This document shows positions 40,801 to 55,856 of a stretch of DNA of 64,000 bases, piece after piece; the stretch's first letter is position 1, and every line of letters starts with the position of its first letter. The position numbers and the translations under genes were made by a program. The notes under the pieces are model-generated. The model saw nothing but the letters and a program-made list of their open reading frames with translations, ran no database searches and had not been told where the DNA came from. The DNA is from Balaenoptera acutorostrata. Taxonomy: Eukaryota; Chordata; Mammalia; Artiodactyla; Balaenopteridae. The stretch covers positions 2,666,001 to 2,730,000 of the forward strand of contig NW_026646025.1 in NCBI RefSeq assembly GCF_949987535.1, read 5' to 3'.

Positions 40801-43800
40801 TCCATGGCCCTTTTCATCATAATGCTCCAGAATTCTTCTCATCACAATGTTCCATGACCGTGTCATCACAATGCTCCATGGCCCTTGTCATGACAATGCT
40901 CCAGAATTCTTGTCATCACAATGTTCCATGGCCGTGTCTTCACAATTCTCCATGGCCATTGTCATCACAATGCTCCAGATTTCTTGTCATCACAATGTTC
41001 CATGACCATGTCATCACAATGGTCCATGGCCCTAGTCATCACAATTCTCCAGAATTCTTGTCATCACAATGTTCCATGGCCGTGTCATCACAATGCTCCA
41101 TGGCCCTTGTCAGCACAATGCTCCAGAATTCTTGTCATCACAATGTTCCATGGCCGTGTCATCACAATTCTCCATGAAACTTGTCATCACAATACTCCAA
41201 AATTCTTGTCATCACAATGTTCCATGGCCTTGTCATGACAATGCTCCAGAATTCTTCTCATCACAATGTTCCATGACCGTGTCATCACAATGCTCCATGG
41301 CCATTGTCATCACAATGCTCCAGAATACTTGTCATCACATTTTACCATGGCCGTGTCATCACAATGCTCCATGACCCTTGTCATCATAATGATCCAGAAT
41401 TCTTGTCATCACAATGTTCCATGACCGTATCATCACAATGCTCCATGGCCCTTGTCATGACAATGCTCCAGAATTCTTCTCATCACAATGTTCCATGACC
41501 GTGTCATCACAATGCTCCATGGCCACTGTCATCACAATGCTCCAGAATTCTTGTCATCACAATGTTCCATGGCCGTGTCATCACAATGATCCATGGCCAT
41601 TGTCATCACAATGCGCCAGATTTCTTGTCATCACAATGTTCCATGGCCGTGTCATCACAATGCTCCATGGCCCTTGTCATCATAATGCTCCAGAATTCTT
41701 GTCATCACAATGTTCCATGGCCGTGTCATCACAATGCTCCATGGCCCTTGTCATCATAATGCTCCAGAATTCTTTTCATTACTATATTCCATGAATGTGT
41801 CATCACAATGCTCTATGGCGCTTGTCATCAGAATGCTCCAGAATTCTTGTCATCACAATGTTCCATGACCGTGTCATCACAATGCTCCATCGCCTTTGTC
41901 ATCAGAATGCTCCAGAATTCTTGTCATCACAATGTTCCATGACCGTGTCTTCACAATGCTCCATGGCCCTTGTCAGCACAATGCTCCAGAATTCTTGTCA
42001 TCACAATGTTCCATGGCCGTGTCATCACAATTCTCCATGAACCTTGTCATCACAATTCTCCAGAATTCTTGTCATCACAATGTTCCATGGCCGTGTCATC
42101 ACAATGCTCCATGGCCCTTGTCAGCACAATGCTCCAGAATTCTTGTCATCACAATGTTCCATGGCCGTGTCATCACAATTCTCCATGAAACTTGTCATCA
42201 CAATACTCCAGAATTCTTGTCATCACAATGTTCCATGGCCGTGTCATCACAATGCTCCATGGCCCTTGTCATGACAATGCTCCAGAATTCTTCTCATCAC
42301 AATGCTCCATGACCGTGTCATCACAATGCTCCATGGCCATTGTCATCACAATGCTCCAGAATTCTTGTCATCACAATGTTCCATGGCCGTGTCATCACAA
42401 TGCTCCATGAACCTTGTCATCACAATTCTACAGAATACTTGTCATCACAATGTTCCATGGCCGTGTCATCACAATGCTCCATGGCCTTGTCATGACAATG
42501 CTCCAGAATTCTTCTCATCACAATGTTCCATGACCGTGTCATCACAATGCTCCATGGCCATTGTCATCACAATGCTCCAGAATACTTGTCATCACATTTT
42601 ACCATGGCCGTGTCATCACAATGCTCCATGACCCTTGTCATCATAATGCTCCAGAATTCTTGTCATCACAATGTTCCATAACCGTATCATCACAATGCTC
42701 CATGGCCCTTGTCATGACAATGCTCCAGAATTCTTCTCATCACAATGTTCCATGACCGTGTCTTCACAATGCTCCATGGCCACTGTCATCACAATGCTCC
42801 AGAATTCTTGTCATCACAATGTTCCATGGCCGTGTCATCACAATGATCCATGGCCATTGTCATCACAATGCTCCAGATTTCTTGTCATCACAATGTTCCA
42901 TGGCCGTGTCATCACAATGCTCCATGGCCCTTGTCATCATAATGCTCCAGAATTCTTGTCATCACAATGTTCCATGGCCGTGTCATCACAATGCTCCATG
43001 GCCCTTGTCATCATAATGCTCCAGAATTCTTGTCCTCACAATGTTCCATGACCCTATCATCACAATGCTCCATGGCGCTTGTCATGACAATGCTCCAGAA
43101 TTCTTCTCATCACAATGTTCCATGACCGTGTCATCACAATGCTCCATGGCCACTGTCATCACAATGCTCCAGAATTCTTGTCATCACAATGTTCCATACC
43201 GTGTCATCACAATCCTCCTTGGCCATTGTTATCACAATGCTCCAGAATTCTTCTCATCACAATGGTCCATGACCGTGTCATCACAATGCTCCATCGCCTT
43301 TGTCATCAGAATGCTCCAGAATTCTTGTCATCACAATGATCCACGACCGTGTCATCAAAATGCTCGATGACCCTTGTCAGCACAATGCTCCAGAATTCTT
43401 GTCATCACAATGTTCCATGGCCGTGTCATCACAATGCTCCATGGCCCTTGTCATCATAATGCTCCAGAATTCCTGTCATTACTATATTCCATGAACGTGT
43501 CATCACAATGCTCCATGAACCTTGTCATCACAATTCTCCAGAATTCTTGTCATCACAATGTTCCATGGCCGTGTCATCACAATGCTCCATGGCCATTGTC
43601 ATCACAATGCTCCAGATTTCTTGTCATCACAATGTTCCATGACCGTGTCATCACAATGCTCCATCGCCTTTGTCATCAGAATGCTCCAGAATTCTTGTCA
43701 TCACAATGTTCCATGACCGTGTCATCACAATGCTCCATGGCCCTTGTCAGCACAATGCTCCAGAATTCTTGACATCACAATGTTCCATGGCCGTGTCATC

Positions 43801-43971
43801 ACAATGCTCCATGGCACTTGTCATCATAATGCTCCAGAATTCTTCTCATCACAATGTTCCATGACCGTATCATCACAATGCTCCATGGACATTGTCATCA
43901 CAATGCTCCAGAATACTTGTCATCACAATGTTCCATGGCCGTGTCATCACAATGCTCCATGGCACTTGTCA
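31825..43971 (+). repeat. 6.1-kb tandem duplication (two copies)
   Basis: Copy 1 is about 31825-37910 and copy 2 about 37910-43971. The offset is 6085 up to about 39990, then 6061, because copy 2 lost one 24-bp monomer near 40015. Only a handful of base differences are visible across 6 kb, for example GCTCCAG against GCGCCAG near 35550 and 41613, and TTGTTATC against TTGTCATC near 35937 and 41998. Confidence 0.9.
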
Positions 43972-46900
43972 TCATAATGCTCCAGAATTCTTCTCATCAC
44001 AATGTTCCATGACCGTATCATCACAATGCTCCATGGCCATTGTCATCACAATGCTCCAGAATACTTGTCATCACAAAGTTCCATGGCCGTGTCATCACAA
44101 TGCTCCATGGCCCTTGTCATCATAATGCTCCAGAATTCTTGTCATCACAATGTTCCATGACCGTATCATCACAATGCTCCATGGCCATTGTCATCACAAT
44201 GCTCCAGAATACTTGTCATCACAATGTTCCATGGCCGTGTCATCACAATGCTCCATGGCCCTTGTCATCATAATGCTCCAGAATTCTTGTCATCACAATG
44301 TTCCATGACCGTATCATCACAATGCTCCATGGCCCTTGTCAGCACAATGCTCCAAAATTCTTGTCATCACAATGTTCCATGGCCGTGTCATCACAATGTT
44401 CCATGGCTGTGTCATCACAATGCTCCATGGCCCTTGTCATCATAATGCTCCAGAATTCTTGTCATTACTATATTCCATGAACGTGTCATCACAATGCTCT
44501 ATGGCGCTTGTCATCAGAATGCTCCAGAATTCTTGTCATCACAATGATCCATGACCGTGTCATCACAATGCTTCATCGCCTTTGTCATCAGAATGCTCCA
44601 GAATTCTTGTCATCACAATGTTCCATGACCGTGTCATCACAATGCTCCATGGCCCTTGTCAGCACAATGCTCCAGAATTCTTGTCATCACAATGTTCCAT
44701 GACCATGTCATCACAATGTTCCATGGCCGTGTCATCACAAATCTCCATGAACCTTGTCATCACAATTCTCCAGAATTCTTGTCATCACAATGTTCCTTGA
44801 CCGTGTCATCACCATGCTCCATGGCCCTTGTCATGACAATGCTCCAGAATTCTTCTCATCACAGTGTTCCATGACCGTGTCATCACAATGCTCCATGGCC
44901 ATTGTCATCACAATGCTCCAGAATTCTTGTCATCACAATGTTCCATGGCCGTGTCATCAAATGCTCCATGGCCCTTGTCATCATAATGCTCCAGAATTCT
45001 TGTCATTACTATATTCCATGAACGTGTCATCACAATGCTCTATGGCGCTTGTCATCAGAATGCTCCAGAATTCTTGTCATCACAATGTTCCATGACCGTG
45101 TCATCACAATGCTCCATCGCCTTTGTCATCAGAATGCTCCAGAATTCTTGTCATCACAATGTTCCATGACCGTGTCTTCACAATGCTCCATGGCCCTTGT
45201 CAGCACAATGCTCCAGAATTCTTGTCATCACAATGTTCCATGGCCGTGTCATCACATTTCTCCATGAACCTTGTCATCACAATTCTCCAGAATTCTTGTC
45301 ATCACAATGTTCCATGGCCGTGTCATCACAATGCTCCATGGCCCTTGTCAGCACAATGCTCCAGAATTCTTGTCATCACAATGTTCCATGGCCGTGTCAT
45401 CACAATTCTCCATGAAACTTGTCATCACAATACTCCAGAATTCTTTTCATCACAATGTTCCATGGCCGTGTCCTCACAATGCTCCATGGCCCTTGTCATG
45501 ACAATGCTCCAGAATTCTTCTCATCACAATGCTCCATGACCGTGTCATCACAATGCTCCATGGCCATTGTCATCACAATGCTCCAGAATTCTTGTCATCA
45601 CAATGTTCCATGGCCGTGTCATCACAATGCTCCATGAACCTTGTCATCACAATTCTACAGAATACTTGTCATCACAATGTTCCATGGCCGTGTCATCACA
45701 ATGCTCCATGGCCTTGTCATGACAATGCTCCAGAATTCTTCTCATCACAATGTTCCATGACCGTGTCATCACAATGCTCCATGGCCATTGTCATAACAAT
45801 GCTCCAGAATACTTGTCATCACATTTTACCATGGCCGTGTCATCACAATGCTCCATGACCCTTGTCATCATAATGCTCCAGAATTCTTGTCATCACAATG
45901 TTCCATGACCGTATCATCACAATGCTCCATGGCCCTTGTCATGACAATGCTCCAGAATTCTTCTCATCACAATGTTCCATGACCGTGTCTTCACAATGCT
46001 CCATGGCCACTGTCATCACAATGCTCCAGAATTCTTGTCATCACAATGTTCCATGGCCGTGTCATCACAATGATCCATGGCCATTGTCATCACAATGCTC
46101 CAGATTTCTTGTCATCACAATGTTCCATGGCCGTGTCATCACAATGCTCCATGGCCCTTGTCATCATAATGCTCCAGAATTCTTGTCATCACAATGTTCC
46201 ATGGCCGTGTCATCACAATGCTCCATGGCCCTTGTCATCATAATGCTCCAGTATTCTTGTCCTCACAATGTTCCATGACCCTATCATCACAATGCTCCAT
46301 GGCGCTTGTCATGACAATGCTCCAGAATTCTTCTCATCACAATGTTCCATGACCGTGTCATCACAATGCTCCATGGCCACTGTCATCACAATGCTCCAGA
46401 ATTCTTGTCATCACAATGTTCCATACCGTGTCATCACAATCCTCCTTGGCCATTGTTATCACAATGCTCCAGAATTCTTCTCATCACAATGGTCCATGAC
46501 CGTGTCATCACAATGCTCCATCGCCTTTGTCATCAGAATGCTCCAGAATTCTTGTCATCACAATGATCCACGACCGTGTCATCAAAATGCTCGATGACCC
46601 TTGTCAGCACAATGCTCCAGAATTCTTGTCATCACAATGTTCCATGGCCGTGTCATCACAATGCTCCATGGCCCTTGTCATCATAATGCTCCAGAATTCC
46701 TGTCATTACTATATTCCATGAACGTGTCATCACAATGCTCCATGAACCTTGTCATCACAATTCTCCAGAATTCTTGTCATCACAATGCTCCATGGCCGTG
46801 TCATCACAATGCTCCATGGCCATTGTCATCACAATGCTCCAGATTTCTTGTCATCACAATGTTCCATGACCGTGTCATCACAATGCTCCATCGCCTTTGT

Positions 46901-49900
46901 CATCAGAATGCTCCAGAATTCTTGTCATCACAATGTTCCATGACCGTGTCATCACAATGCTCCATGGCCCTTGTCAGCACAATGCTCCAGAATTCTTGAC
47001 ATCACAATGTTCCATGGCCGTGTCATCACAATGCTCCATGGCACTTGTCATCATAATGCTCCAGAATTCTTCTCATCACAATGTTCCATGACCGTATCAT
47101 CACAATGCTCCATGGACATTGTCATCACAATGCTCCAGAATACTTGTCATCACAATGTTCCATGGCCGTGTCATCACAATGCTCCATGGCACTTGTCATC
47201 ATAATGCTCCAGAATTCTTCTCATCACAATGTTCCATGACCGTATCATCACAATGCTCCATGGCCATTGTCATCACAATGCTCCAGAATACTTGTCATCA
47301 CAAAGTTCCATGGCCGTGTCATCACAATGCTCCATGGCCCTTGTCATCATAATGCTCCAGAATTCTTGTCATCACAATGTTCCATGACCGTATCATCACA
47401 ATGCTCCATGGCCATTGTCATCACAATGCTCCAGAATACTTGTCATCACAATGTTCCATGGCCGTGTCATCACAATGCTCCATGGCCCTTGTCATCATAA
47501 TGCTCCAGAATTCTTGTCATCACAATGTTCCATGACCGTATCATCACAATGCTCCATGGCCCTTGTCAGCACAATGCTCCAAAATTCTTGTCATCACAAT
47601 GTTCCATGGCCGTGTCATCACAATGTTCCATGGCTGTGTCATCACAATGCTCCATGGCCCTTGTCATCATAATGCTCCAGAATTCTTGTCATTACTATAT
47701 TCCATGAACGTGTCATCACAATGCTCTATGGCGCTTGTCATCAGAATGCTCCAGAATTCTTGTCATCACAATGATCCATGACCGTGTCATCACAATGCTT
47801 CATCGCCTTTGTCATCAGAATGCTCCAGAATTCTTGTCATCACAATGTTCCATGACCGTGTCATCACAATGCTCCATGGCCCTTGTCAGCACAATGCTCC
47901 AGAATTCTTGTCATCACAATGTTCCATGACCATGTCATCACAATGTTCCATGGCCGTGTCATCACAAATCTCCATGAACCTTGTCATCACAATTCTCCAG
48001 AATTCTTGTCATCACAATGTTCCTTGACCGTGTCATCACCATGCTCCATGGCCCTTATCATGACAATGCTCCAGAATTCTTCTCATCACAGTGTTCCATG
48101 ACCGTGTCATCACAATGCTCCATGGCCATTGTCATCACAATGCTCCAGAATTCTTGTCATCACAATGTTCCATGGCCGTGTCATCAAATGCTCCATGGCC
48201 CTTGTCATCATAATGCTCCAGAATTCTTGTCATTACTATATTCCATGAACGTGTCATCACAATGCTCTATGGCGCTTGTCATCAGAATGCTCCAGAATTC
48301 TTGTCATCACAATGTTCCATGACCGTGTCATCACAATGCTCCATCGCCTTTGTCATCAGAATGCTCCAGAATTCTTGTCATCACAATGTTCCATGACCGT
48401 GTCTTCACAATGCTCCATGGCCCTTGTCAGCACAATGCTCCAGAATTCTTGTCATCACAATGTTCCATGGCCGTGTCATCACATTTCTCCATGAACCTTG
48501 TCATCACAATTCTCCAGAATTCTTGCCATCACAATGTTCCATGGCCGTGTCATCACAATGCTCCATGGCCCTTGTCAGCACAATGCTCCAGAATTCTTGT
48601 CATCACAATGTTCCATGGCCGTGTCATCACAATTCTCCATGAAACTTGTCATCACAATACTCCAGAATTCTTGTCATCACAATGTTCCATGGCCGTGTCC
48701 TCACAATGCTCCATGGCCCTTGTCATGACAATGCTCCAGAATTCTTCTCATCACAATGCTCCATGACCGTGTCATCACAATGCTCCATGGCCATTGTCAT
48801 CACAATGCTCCAGAATTCTTGTCATCACAATGTTCCATGGCCGTGTCATCACAATGCTCCATGAACCTTGTCATCACAATTCTACAGAATACTTGTCATC
48901 ACAATGTTCCATGGCCGTGTCATCACAATGCTCCATGGCCTTGTCATGACAATGCTCCAGAATTCTTCTCATCACAATGTTCCATGACCATGTCATCACA
49001 ATGCTCCATGGCCATTGTCATAACAATGCTCCAGAATACTTGTCATCACATTTTACCATGGCCGTGTCATCACAATGCTCCATGACCCTTGTCATCATAA
49101 TGCTCCAGAATTCTTGTCATCACAATGTTCCATGACCGTATCATCACAATGCTCCATGGCCCTTGTCATGACAATGCTCCAGAATTCTTCTCATCACAAT
49201 GTTCCATGACCGTGTCATCACAATGCTCCATGGCCATTGTCATCACAATGCTCCAGATTTCTTGTCATCACAATGTTCCATGGCCACTGTCATCACAATG
49301 CTCCAGAATTCTTGTCATCACAATGTTCCATGGCCGTGTCATCACAATGATCCATGGCCATTGTCATCACAATGCTCCAGATTTCTTGTCATCACAATGT
49401 TCCATGGCCGTGTCATCACAATGCTCCATGGCCCTTGTCATTATAATGCTCCAGAATTCTTGTCATCACAATGTTCCATGGCCGTGTCATCACAATGCTC
49501 CATGGCCCTTGTCATGATAATGCTCCAGAATTCTTGTCATCACAATGTTCCATGACCCTATCATCACAATGCTCCATGGCGCTTGTCATGACAATGCTCC
49601 AGAATTCTTCTCATCACAATGTTCCATGACCGTGTCATCACAATGCTCCATGGCCACTGTCATCACAATGCTCCAGAATTCTTGTCATCACAATGTTCCA
49701 TACCGTGTCATCACAATCCTCCTTGGCCATTGTTATCACAATGCTCCAGAATTCTTCTCATCACAATGGTCCATGACCGTGTCATCACAATGCTCCATCG
49801 CCTTTGTCATCAGAATGCTCCAGCATACTTGTCATCACAATGATCCATGACCGTGTCATCAAAATGCTCGATGACCCTTGTCAGCACAATGCTCCAGAAT

Positions 49901-49940
49901 TCTTGTCATCACAATGTTCCATGGCCGTGTCATCACAATG
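41733..49940 (+). repeat. 3227-bp tandem unit, two copies plus a partial third
   Basis: The 3227-bp offset holds from about 41.75 kb to about 49.2 kb. Copies 2 and 3 both begin beside the same one-base deletion (GTCATCAAATGCTCC) at 44954 and 48181, exactly 3227 bp apart. A 50-bp insertion near 49250 changes the offset to 3277 in the third copy, which ends near 49940. Confidence 0.88.
44954..44968 (+). other. Duplication-junction scar (one-base deletion)
   Basis: The core reads TCATCAAATGCTCC instead of TCATCACAATGCTCC. The same scar occurs at 48181. The matching place in the first 3227-bp copy (about 41727) has the normal core, so the scar marks a breakpoint that was then copied. Confidence 0.75.
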
Positions 49941-51489
49941 CTCCATGAACCTTGTCATCACAATTCTACAGAATTCTTCTCATCACAATGTTCCATGACC
50001 GTGTCATCACAATGCTCCATGGCCATTGTCATCACAATGCTCCAGAATACTTGTCATCACATTTTACCATGGCCGTGTCATCACAATGCTCCATGACACT
50101 TGTCATCATAATGCTCCAGAATTCTTGTCATCACAATGTTCCATGACCGTATGATCACAATGCTCCATGGCCCTTGTCATGACAATGCTCCAGAATTCTT
50201 CTCATCACAATGTTCCATGACCGTGTCATCACAATGCTCCATGGCCCTTGTCAGCACAATGCTCCAGAATTCTTGTCATCACAATGTTCCATGACCATGT
50301 CATCACAATGTTCCATGGCCGTGTCATCACAAATCTCCATGAACCTTGTCATCACAATTCTCCAGAATTCTTGTCATCACAATGTTCCATGACCGTGTCA
50401 TCACAATGCTCCATCGCCTTTGTCATCAGAATGCTCCAGAATTCTTGTCATCACAATGTTCCATGACCGTGTCATCACAATGCTCCATGGCCCTTGTCAG
50501 CACAATGCTCCAGAATTCTTGTCATCACAATGTTCCATGGCCGTGTCATCACAATTCTCCATGAACCTTGTCATCACAATTCTCCAGAATTCTTGTCATC
50601 ACAATGTTCCATGGCCGTGTCATCACAATGCTCCATGGCCCTTGTCAGCACAATGCTCCAGAATTCTTGTCATCACAATGTTCCATGGCCGTGTCATCAC
50701 AATTCTCCATGAAACTTGTCATCACAATACTCCAGAATTCTTGTCATCACAATGTTCCATGGCCGTGTCATCACAATGCTCCATGGCCCTTGTCATGACA
50801 ATGCTCCAGAATTCTTCTCATCACAATGCTCCATGACCGTGTCATCACAATGCTCCATGGCCATTGTAATCACAATGCTCCAGAATTCTTGTCATCACAA
50901 TGTTCCATGGCCGTGTCCATCACAATGCTCCATGAACCTTTTCATCACAATTCTACAGAATACTTGTCATCACAATGTTCCATGGCCGTGTCATCACAAT
51001 GCTCCATGGCCTTGTCATGACAATGCTCCAGAATTCTTCTCATCACAATGTTCCATGACCGTGTCATCACAATGCTCCATGGCCATTTTCATCACAATGC
51101 TCCAGAATACTTGTCATCACATTTTACCATGGCCGTGTCATCACAATGCTCCATGACCCTTGTCATCATAATGCTCCAGAATTCTTGTCATCACAATGTT
51201 CCATGACCGTATCATCACAATGCTCCATGGCCCTTGTCATGACAATGCTCCAGAATTCTTCTCATCACAATGTTCCATGACCGTGTCATCACAATGCTCC
51301 ATGGCCACTGTCATCACAATGCTCCAGAATTCTTGTCATCACAATGTTACATGGCCGTGTCATCACAATGATCCATGGCCATTGTCATCACAATGCTCCA
51401 GATTTCTTCTCATCACAATGTTCCATGGCCGTGTCATCACAATGCTCCATGGCCATTGTTATCACAATGCTCCAGAATTCTTGTCATCA

Positions 51490-54400
51490 CAATGTTCCAT
51501 ACCGTGTCATCACAATCCTCCTTGGCCATTGTTATCACAATGCTCCAGAATTCTTCTCATCACAATGGTCCATGACCGTGTCATCACAATGCTCCATCGC
51601 CTTTGTCATCAGAATGCTCCAGAATTCTTGTCATCACAATGATCCATGACCGTGTCATCAAAATGCTCGATGACCCTTGTCAGCACAATGCTCCAGAATT
51701 CTTGTCATCACAATGTTCCATGGCCGTGTTATCACAATGCTCCATGGCCCTTGTCATCATAATGCTCCAGAATTCCTGTCATTACTATATTCCATGAACG
51801 TGTCATCACAATGCTCCATGAACCTTGTCATCACAATTCTCCAGAATTCTTGTCATCACAATGTTCCATGGCCGTGTCATCACAATGCTCCATGGCCATT
51901 GTCATCACAATGCTCCAGATTTCTTGTCATCACAATGTTCCATGACCGTGTCATCACAATGCTCCATCGCCTTTGTCATCAGAATGCTCCAGAATTCTTG
52001 TCATCACAATGTTCCATGACCGTGTCATCACAATGCTCCATGGCCCTTGTCAGCACAATGCTCCAGAATTCTTGACATCACAATGTTCCATGGCCGTGTC
52101 ATCACAATGCTCCATGGCCCTTGTCATCACAATGCTCCAGAATTCTTGTCATCACAATGTTCCATACCGTGTCATCACAATGCTCCATGGCCATTGTCAT
52201 CACAATGCTCCAGAATACTTGTCATCACAATGTTCCATGACCGTGTCATCACAATGTTCCATGGCCGTGTCATCACAATGCTCCATGGCCCTTGTCATCA
52301 TAATGCTCCAGAATTCTTTTCATTACTATATTCCATGAATGAGTCATCACAATGCTCTATGGCGCTTGTCATCAGAATGCTCCAGAATTCTTGTCATCAC
52401 AATGTTCCATGACCGTGTCATCACAATGCTCCATCGCCTTTGTCATCAGAATGCTCCAGAATTCTTGTCATCACAATGTTCCATGACCGTGTCTTCACAA
52501 TGCTCCATGGCCCTTGTCAGCACAATGCTCCAGAATTCTTGTCATCACAATGTTCCATGGCCGTGTCATCACAATTCTCCATGAACCTTGTCATCACAAT
52601 TCTCCAGAATTCTTGTCATCACAATGTTCCATGGCCGTGTCATCACAATGCTCCATGGCCCTTGTCAGCACAATGCTCCAGAATTCTTGTCATCACAATG
52701 TTCCATGGCCGTGTCATCACAATTCTCCATGAAACTTGTCATCACAATACTCCAGAATTCTTGTCATCACAATGTTCCATGGCCGTGTCCTCACAATGCT
52801 CCATGGCCCTTGTCATGACAATGCTCCAGAATTCTTCTCATCACAATGCTCCATGACCGTGTCATCACAATGCTCCATGGCCATTGTCATCACAATGCTC
52901 CAGAATTCTTGTCATCACAATGTTCCATGGCCGTGTCATCACAATGCTCCATGAACCTTGTCATCACAATTCTACAGAATACTTGTCATCACAATGTTCC
53001 ATGGCCGTGTCATCACAATGCTCCATGGCCTTGTCATGACAATGCTCCAGAATTCTTCTCATCACAATGTTCCATGACCGTGTCATCACAATGCTCCATG
53101 GCCATTGTCATCACAATGCTCCAGAATACTTGTCATCACATTTTACCATGGCCGTGTCATCACAATGCTCCATGGCCCTTGTCATCATAATGCTCCAGAA
53201 TTCTTGTCATCACAATGTTCCATGGCCGTGTCATCACAATGCTCCATGGCCCTTGTCATCATAATGCTCCAGAATTCTTGTCATCACAATGTTCCATGAC
53301 CCTATCATCACAATGCTCCATGGCACTTGTCATGACAATGCTCCAGAATTCTTCTCATCACAATGTTCCATACCGTGTCATCACAATCCTCCTTGGCCAT
53401 TGTTATCACAATGCTCCAGAATTCTTCTCATCACAATGGTCCATGACCGTGTCATCACAATGCTCCATCGCCTTTGTCATCAGAATGCTCCAGAATTCTT
53501 GTCATCACAATGATCCATGACCATGTCATCAAAATGCTCGATGACCCTTGTCAGCACAATGCTCAAGAATTCTTGTCATCACAATGTTCCATGGCCGTGT
53601 CATCACAATGCTCCATGGCCCTTGTCATCATAATGCTCCAGAATTCCTGTCATTACTATATTCCATGAACGTGTCATCACAATGCTCCATGAACCTTGTC
53701 ATCACAATTCTCCAGAATTCTTGTCATCACAATGTTCCATGGCCGTGTCATCACAATGCTCCATGGCCATTGTCATCACAATGCTCCAGATTTCTTGTCA
53801 TCACAATGTTCCATGACCGTGTCATCACAATGCTCCATCGCCTTTGTCATCAGAATGCTCCAGAATTCTTGTCATCACAATGTTCCATGACCGTGTCATC
53901 ACAATGCTCCATGGCCCTTGTCAGCACAATGCTCCAGAATTCTTGACATCACAATGTTCCATGGCCGTGTCATCACAATGCTCCATGGCCCTTGTCATCA
54001 CAATGCTCCAGAATTCTTGTCATCATAATGTTCCATACCGTGTCATCACAATGCTCCATGGCCATTGTCATCACAATGCTCCAGAATACTTGTCATCACA
54101 ATGTTCCATGACCGTGTCATCACAATGTTCCATGGCCGTGTCATCACAATGCTCCATGGCCCTTGTCATCATAATGCTCCAGAATTCTTGTCATTACTAT
54201 ATTCCATGAACGAGTCATCACAATGCTCTATGGCGCTTGTCATCAGAATGCTCCAGAATTCTTGTCATCACAATGTTCCATGACCGTGTCATCACAATGC
54301 TCCGTCGCCTTTGTCATCAGAATGCTCCAGAATTCTTGTCATCACAATGTTCCATGACCGTGTCTTCACAATGCTCCATGGCCCTTGTCAGCACAATGCT

Positions 54401-55856
54401 CCAGAATTCTTGTCATCACAATGTTCCATGGCCGTGTCATCACAATTCTCCATGAACCTTGTCATCACAATTCTCCAGAATTCTTGTCATCACAATGTTC
54501 CATGGCCGTGTCATCACAATGCTCCATGGCCCTTGTCAGCACAATGCTCCAGAATTCTTGTCATCACAATGTTCCATGGCCATGTCATCACAATTCTCCA
54601 TGAAACTTGTCATCACAATACTCCAGAATTCTTGTCATCACAATGTTCCATGGCCGTGTCATCACAATGCTCCATGGCCCTTGTCATGACAATGCTCCAG
54701 AATTCTTCTCATCACAATGCTCCATGACCGTGTCATCACAATGCTCCATGGCCATTGTCATCACAATGCTCCAGAATTCTTGTCATCACAATGTTCCATG
54801 GCCGTGTCATCACAATGCTCCATGAACCTTGTCATCACAATTCTACAGAATACTTGTCATCACAATGTTCCATGGCCGTGTCATCAAAATGCTCCATGGC
54901 CTTGTCATGACAATGCTCCAGAATTCTTCTCATCACAATGTTCCATGACCGTGTCATCACAATGCTCCATGGCCATTGTCATCACAATGCTCCAGAATAC
55001 TTGTCATCACATTTTACCATGGCCGTGTCATCACAATGCTCCATGGCCCTTGTCATCATAATGCTCCAGAATTCTTGTCATCACAATGTTCCATGGCCGT
55101 GTCATCACAATGCTCCATGGCCCTTGTCATCATAATGCTCCAGAATTCTTATCCTCACAATGTTCCATGACCCTATCATCACAATGCTCCATGGCGCTTG
55201 TCATGACAATGCTCCAGAATTCTTCTCATCACAATGTTCCATACCGTTTCATCACATTCCTCCTTGGCCATTGTTATCACAATGCTCCAGAATTCTTCTC
55301 ATCACAATGGTCCATGACCGTGTCATCACAATGCTCCATCGCCTTTGTCATCAGAATGCTCCAGAATTCTTGTCATCACAATGATCCATGACCGTGTCAT
55401 CAAAATGCTCGATGACCCTTGTCAGCACAATGCTCCAGAATTCTTGTCATCACAATGTTCCATGGCCGTGTCATCACAATGCTCCATGGCCCTTGTCATC
55501 ATAATGCTCCAGAATTCCTGTCATTACTATATTCCATGAACGTGTCATCACAATGCTCCATGAACCTTGTCATCACAATTCTCCAGAATTCTTGTCATCA
55601 CAATGTTCCATGGCCGTGTCATCACAATGCTCCATGGCCATTGTCATCACAATGCTCCAGATTTCTTGTCATCACAATGTTCCATGACCGTGTCATCACA
55701 ATGCTCCATCGCCTTTGTCATCAGAATGCTCCAGAATTCTTGTCATCACAATGTTCCATGACCGTGTCATCACAATGCTCCATGGCCCTTGTCAGCACAA
55801 TGCTCCAGAATTCTTGACATCACAATGTTCCATGGCCGTGTCATCACAATGCTCCA
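51490..55856 (+). repeat. 1871-bp tandem unit, two copies plus a partial third
   Basis: Marker monomers recur at offsets of exactly 1871 bp, for example the ATCATCAAAATGCTCGATG monomer near 51658, 53527 and 55398. Copies run about 51490-53360 and 53361-55231, with a partial third to about 55856. The breakpoint lies near the one-base-short CCATACCGTG monomer. Confidence 0.88.
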
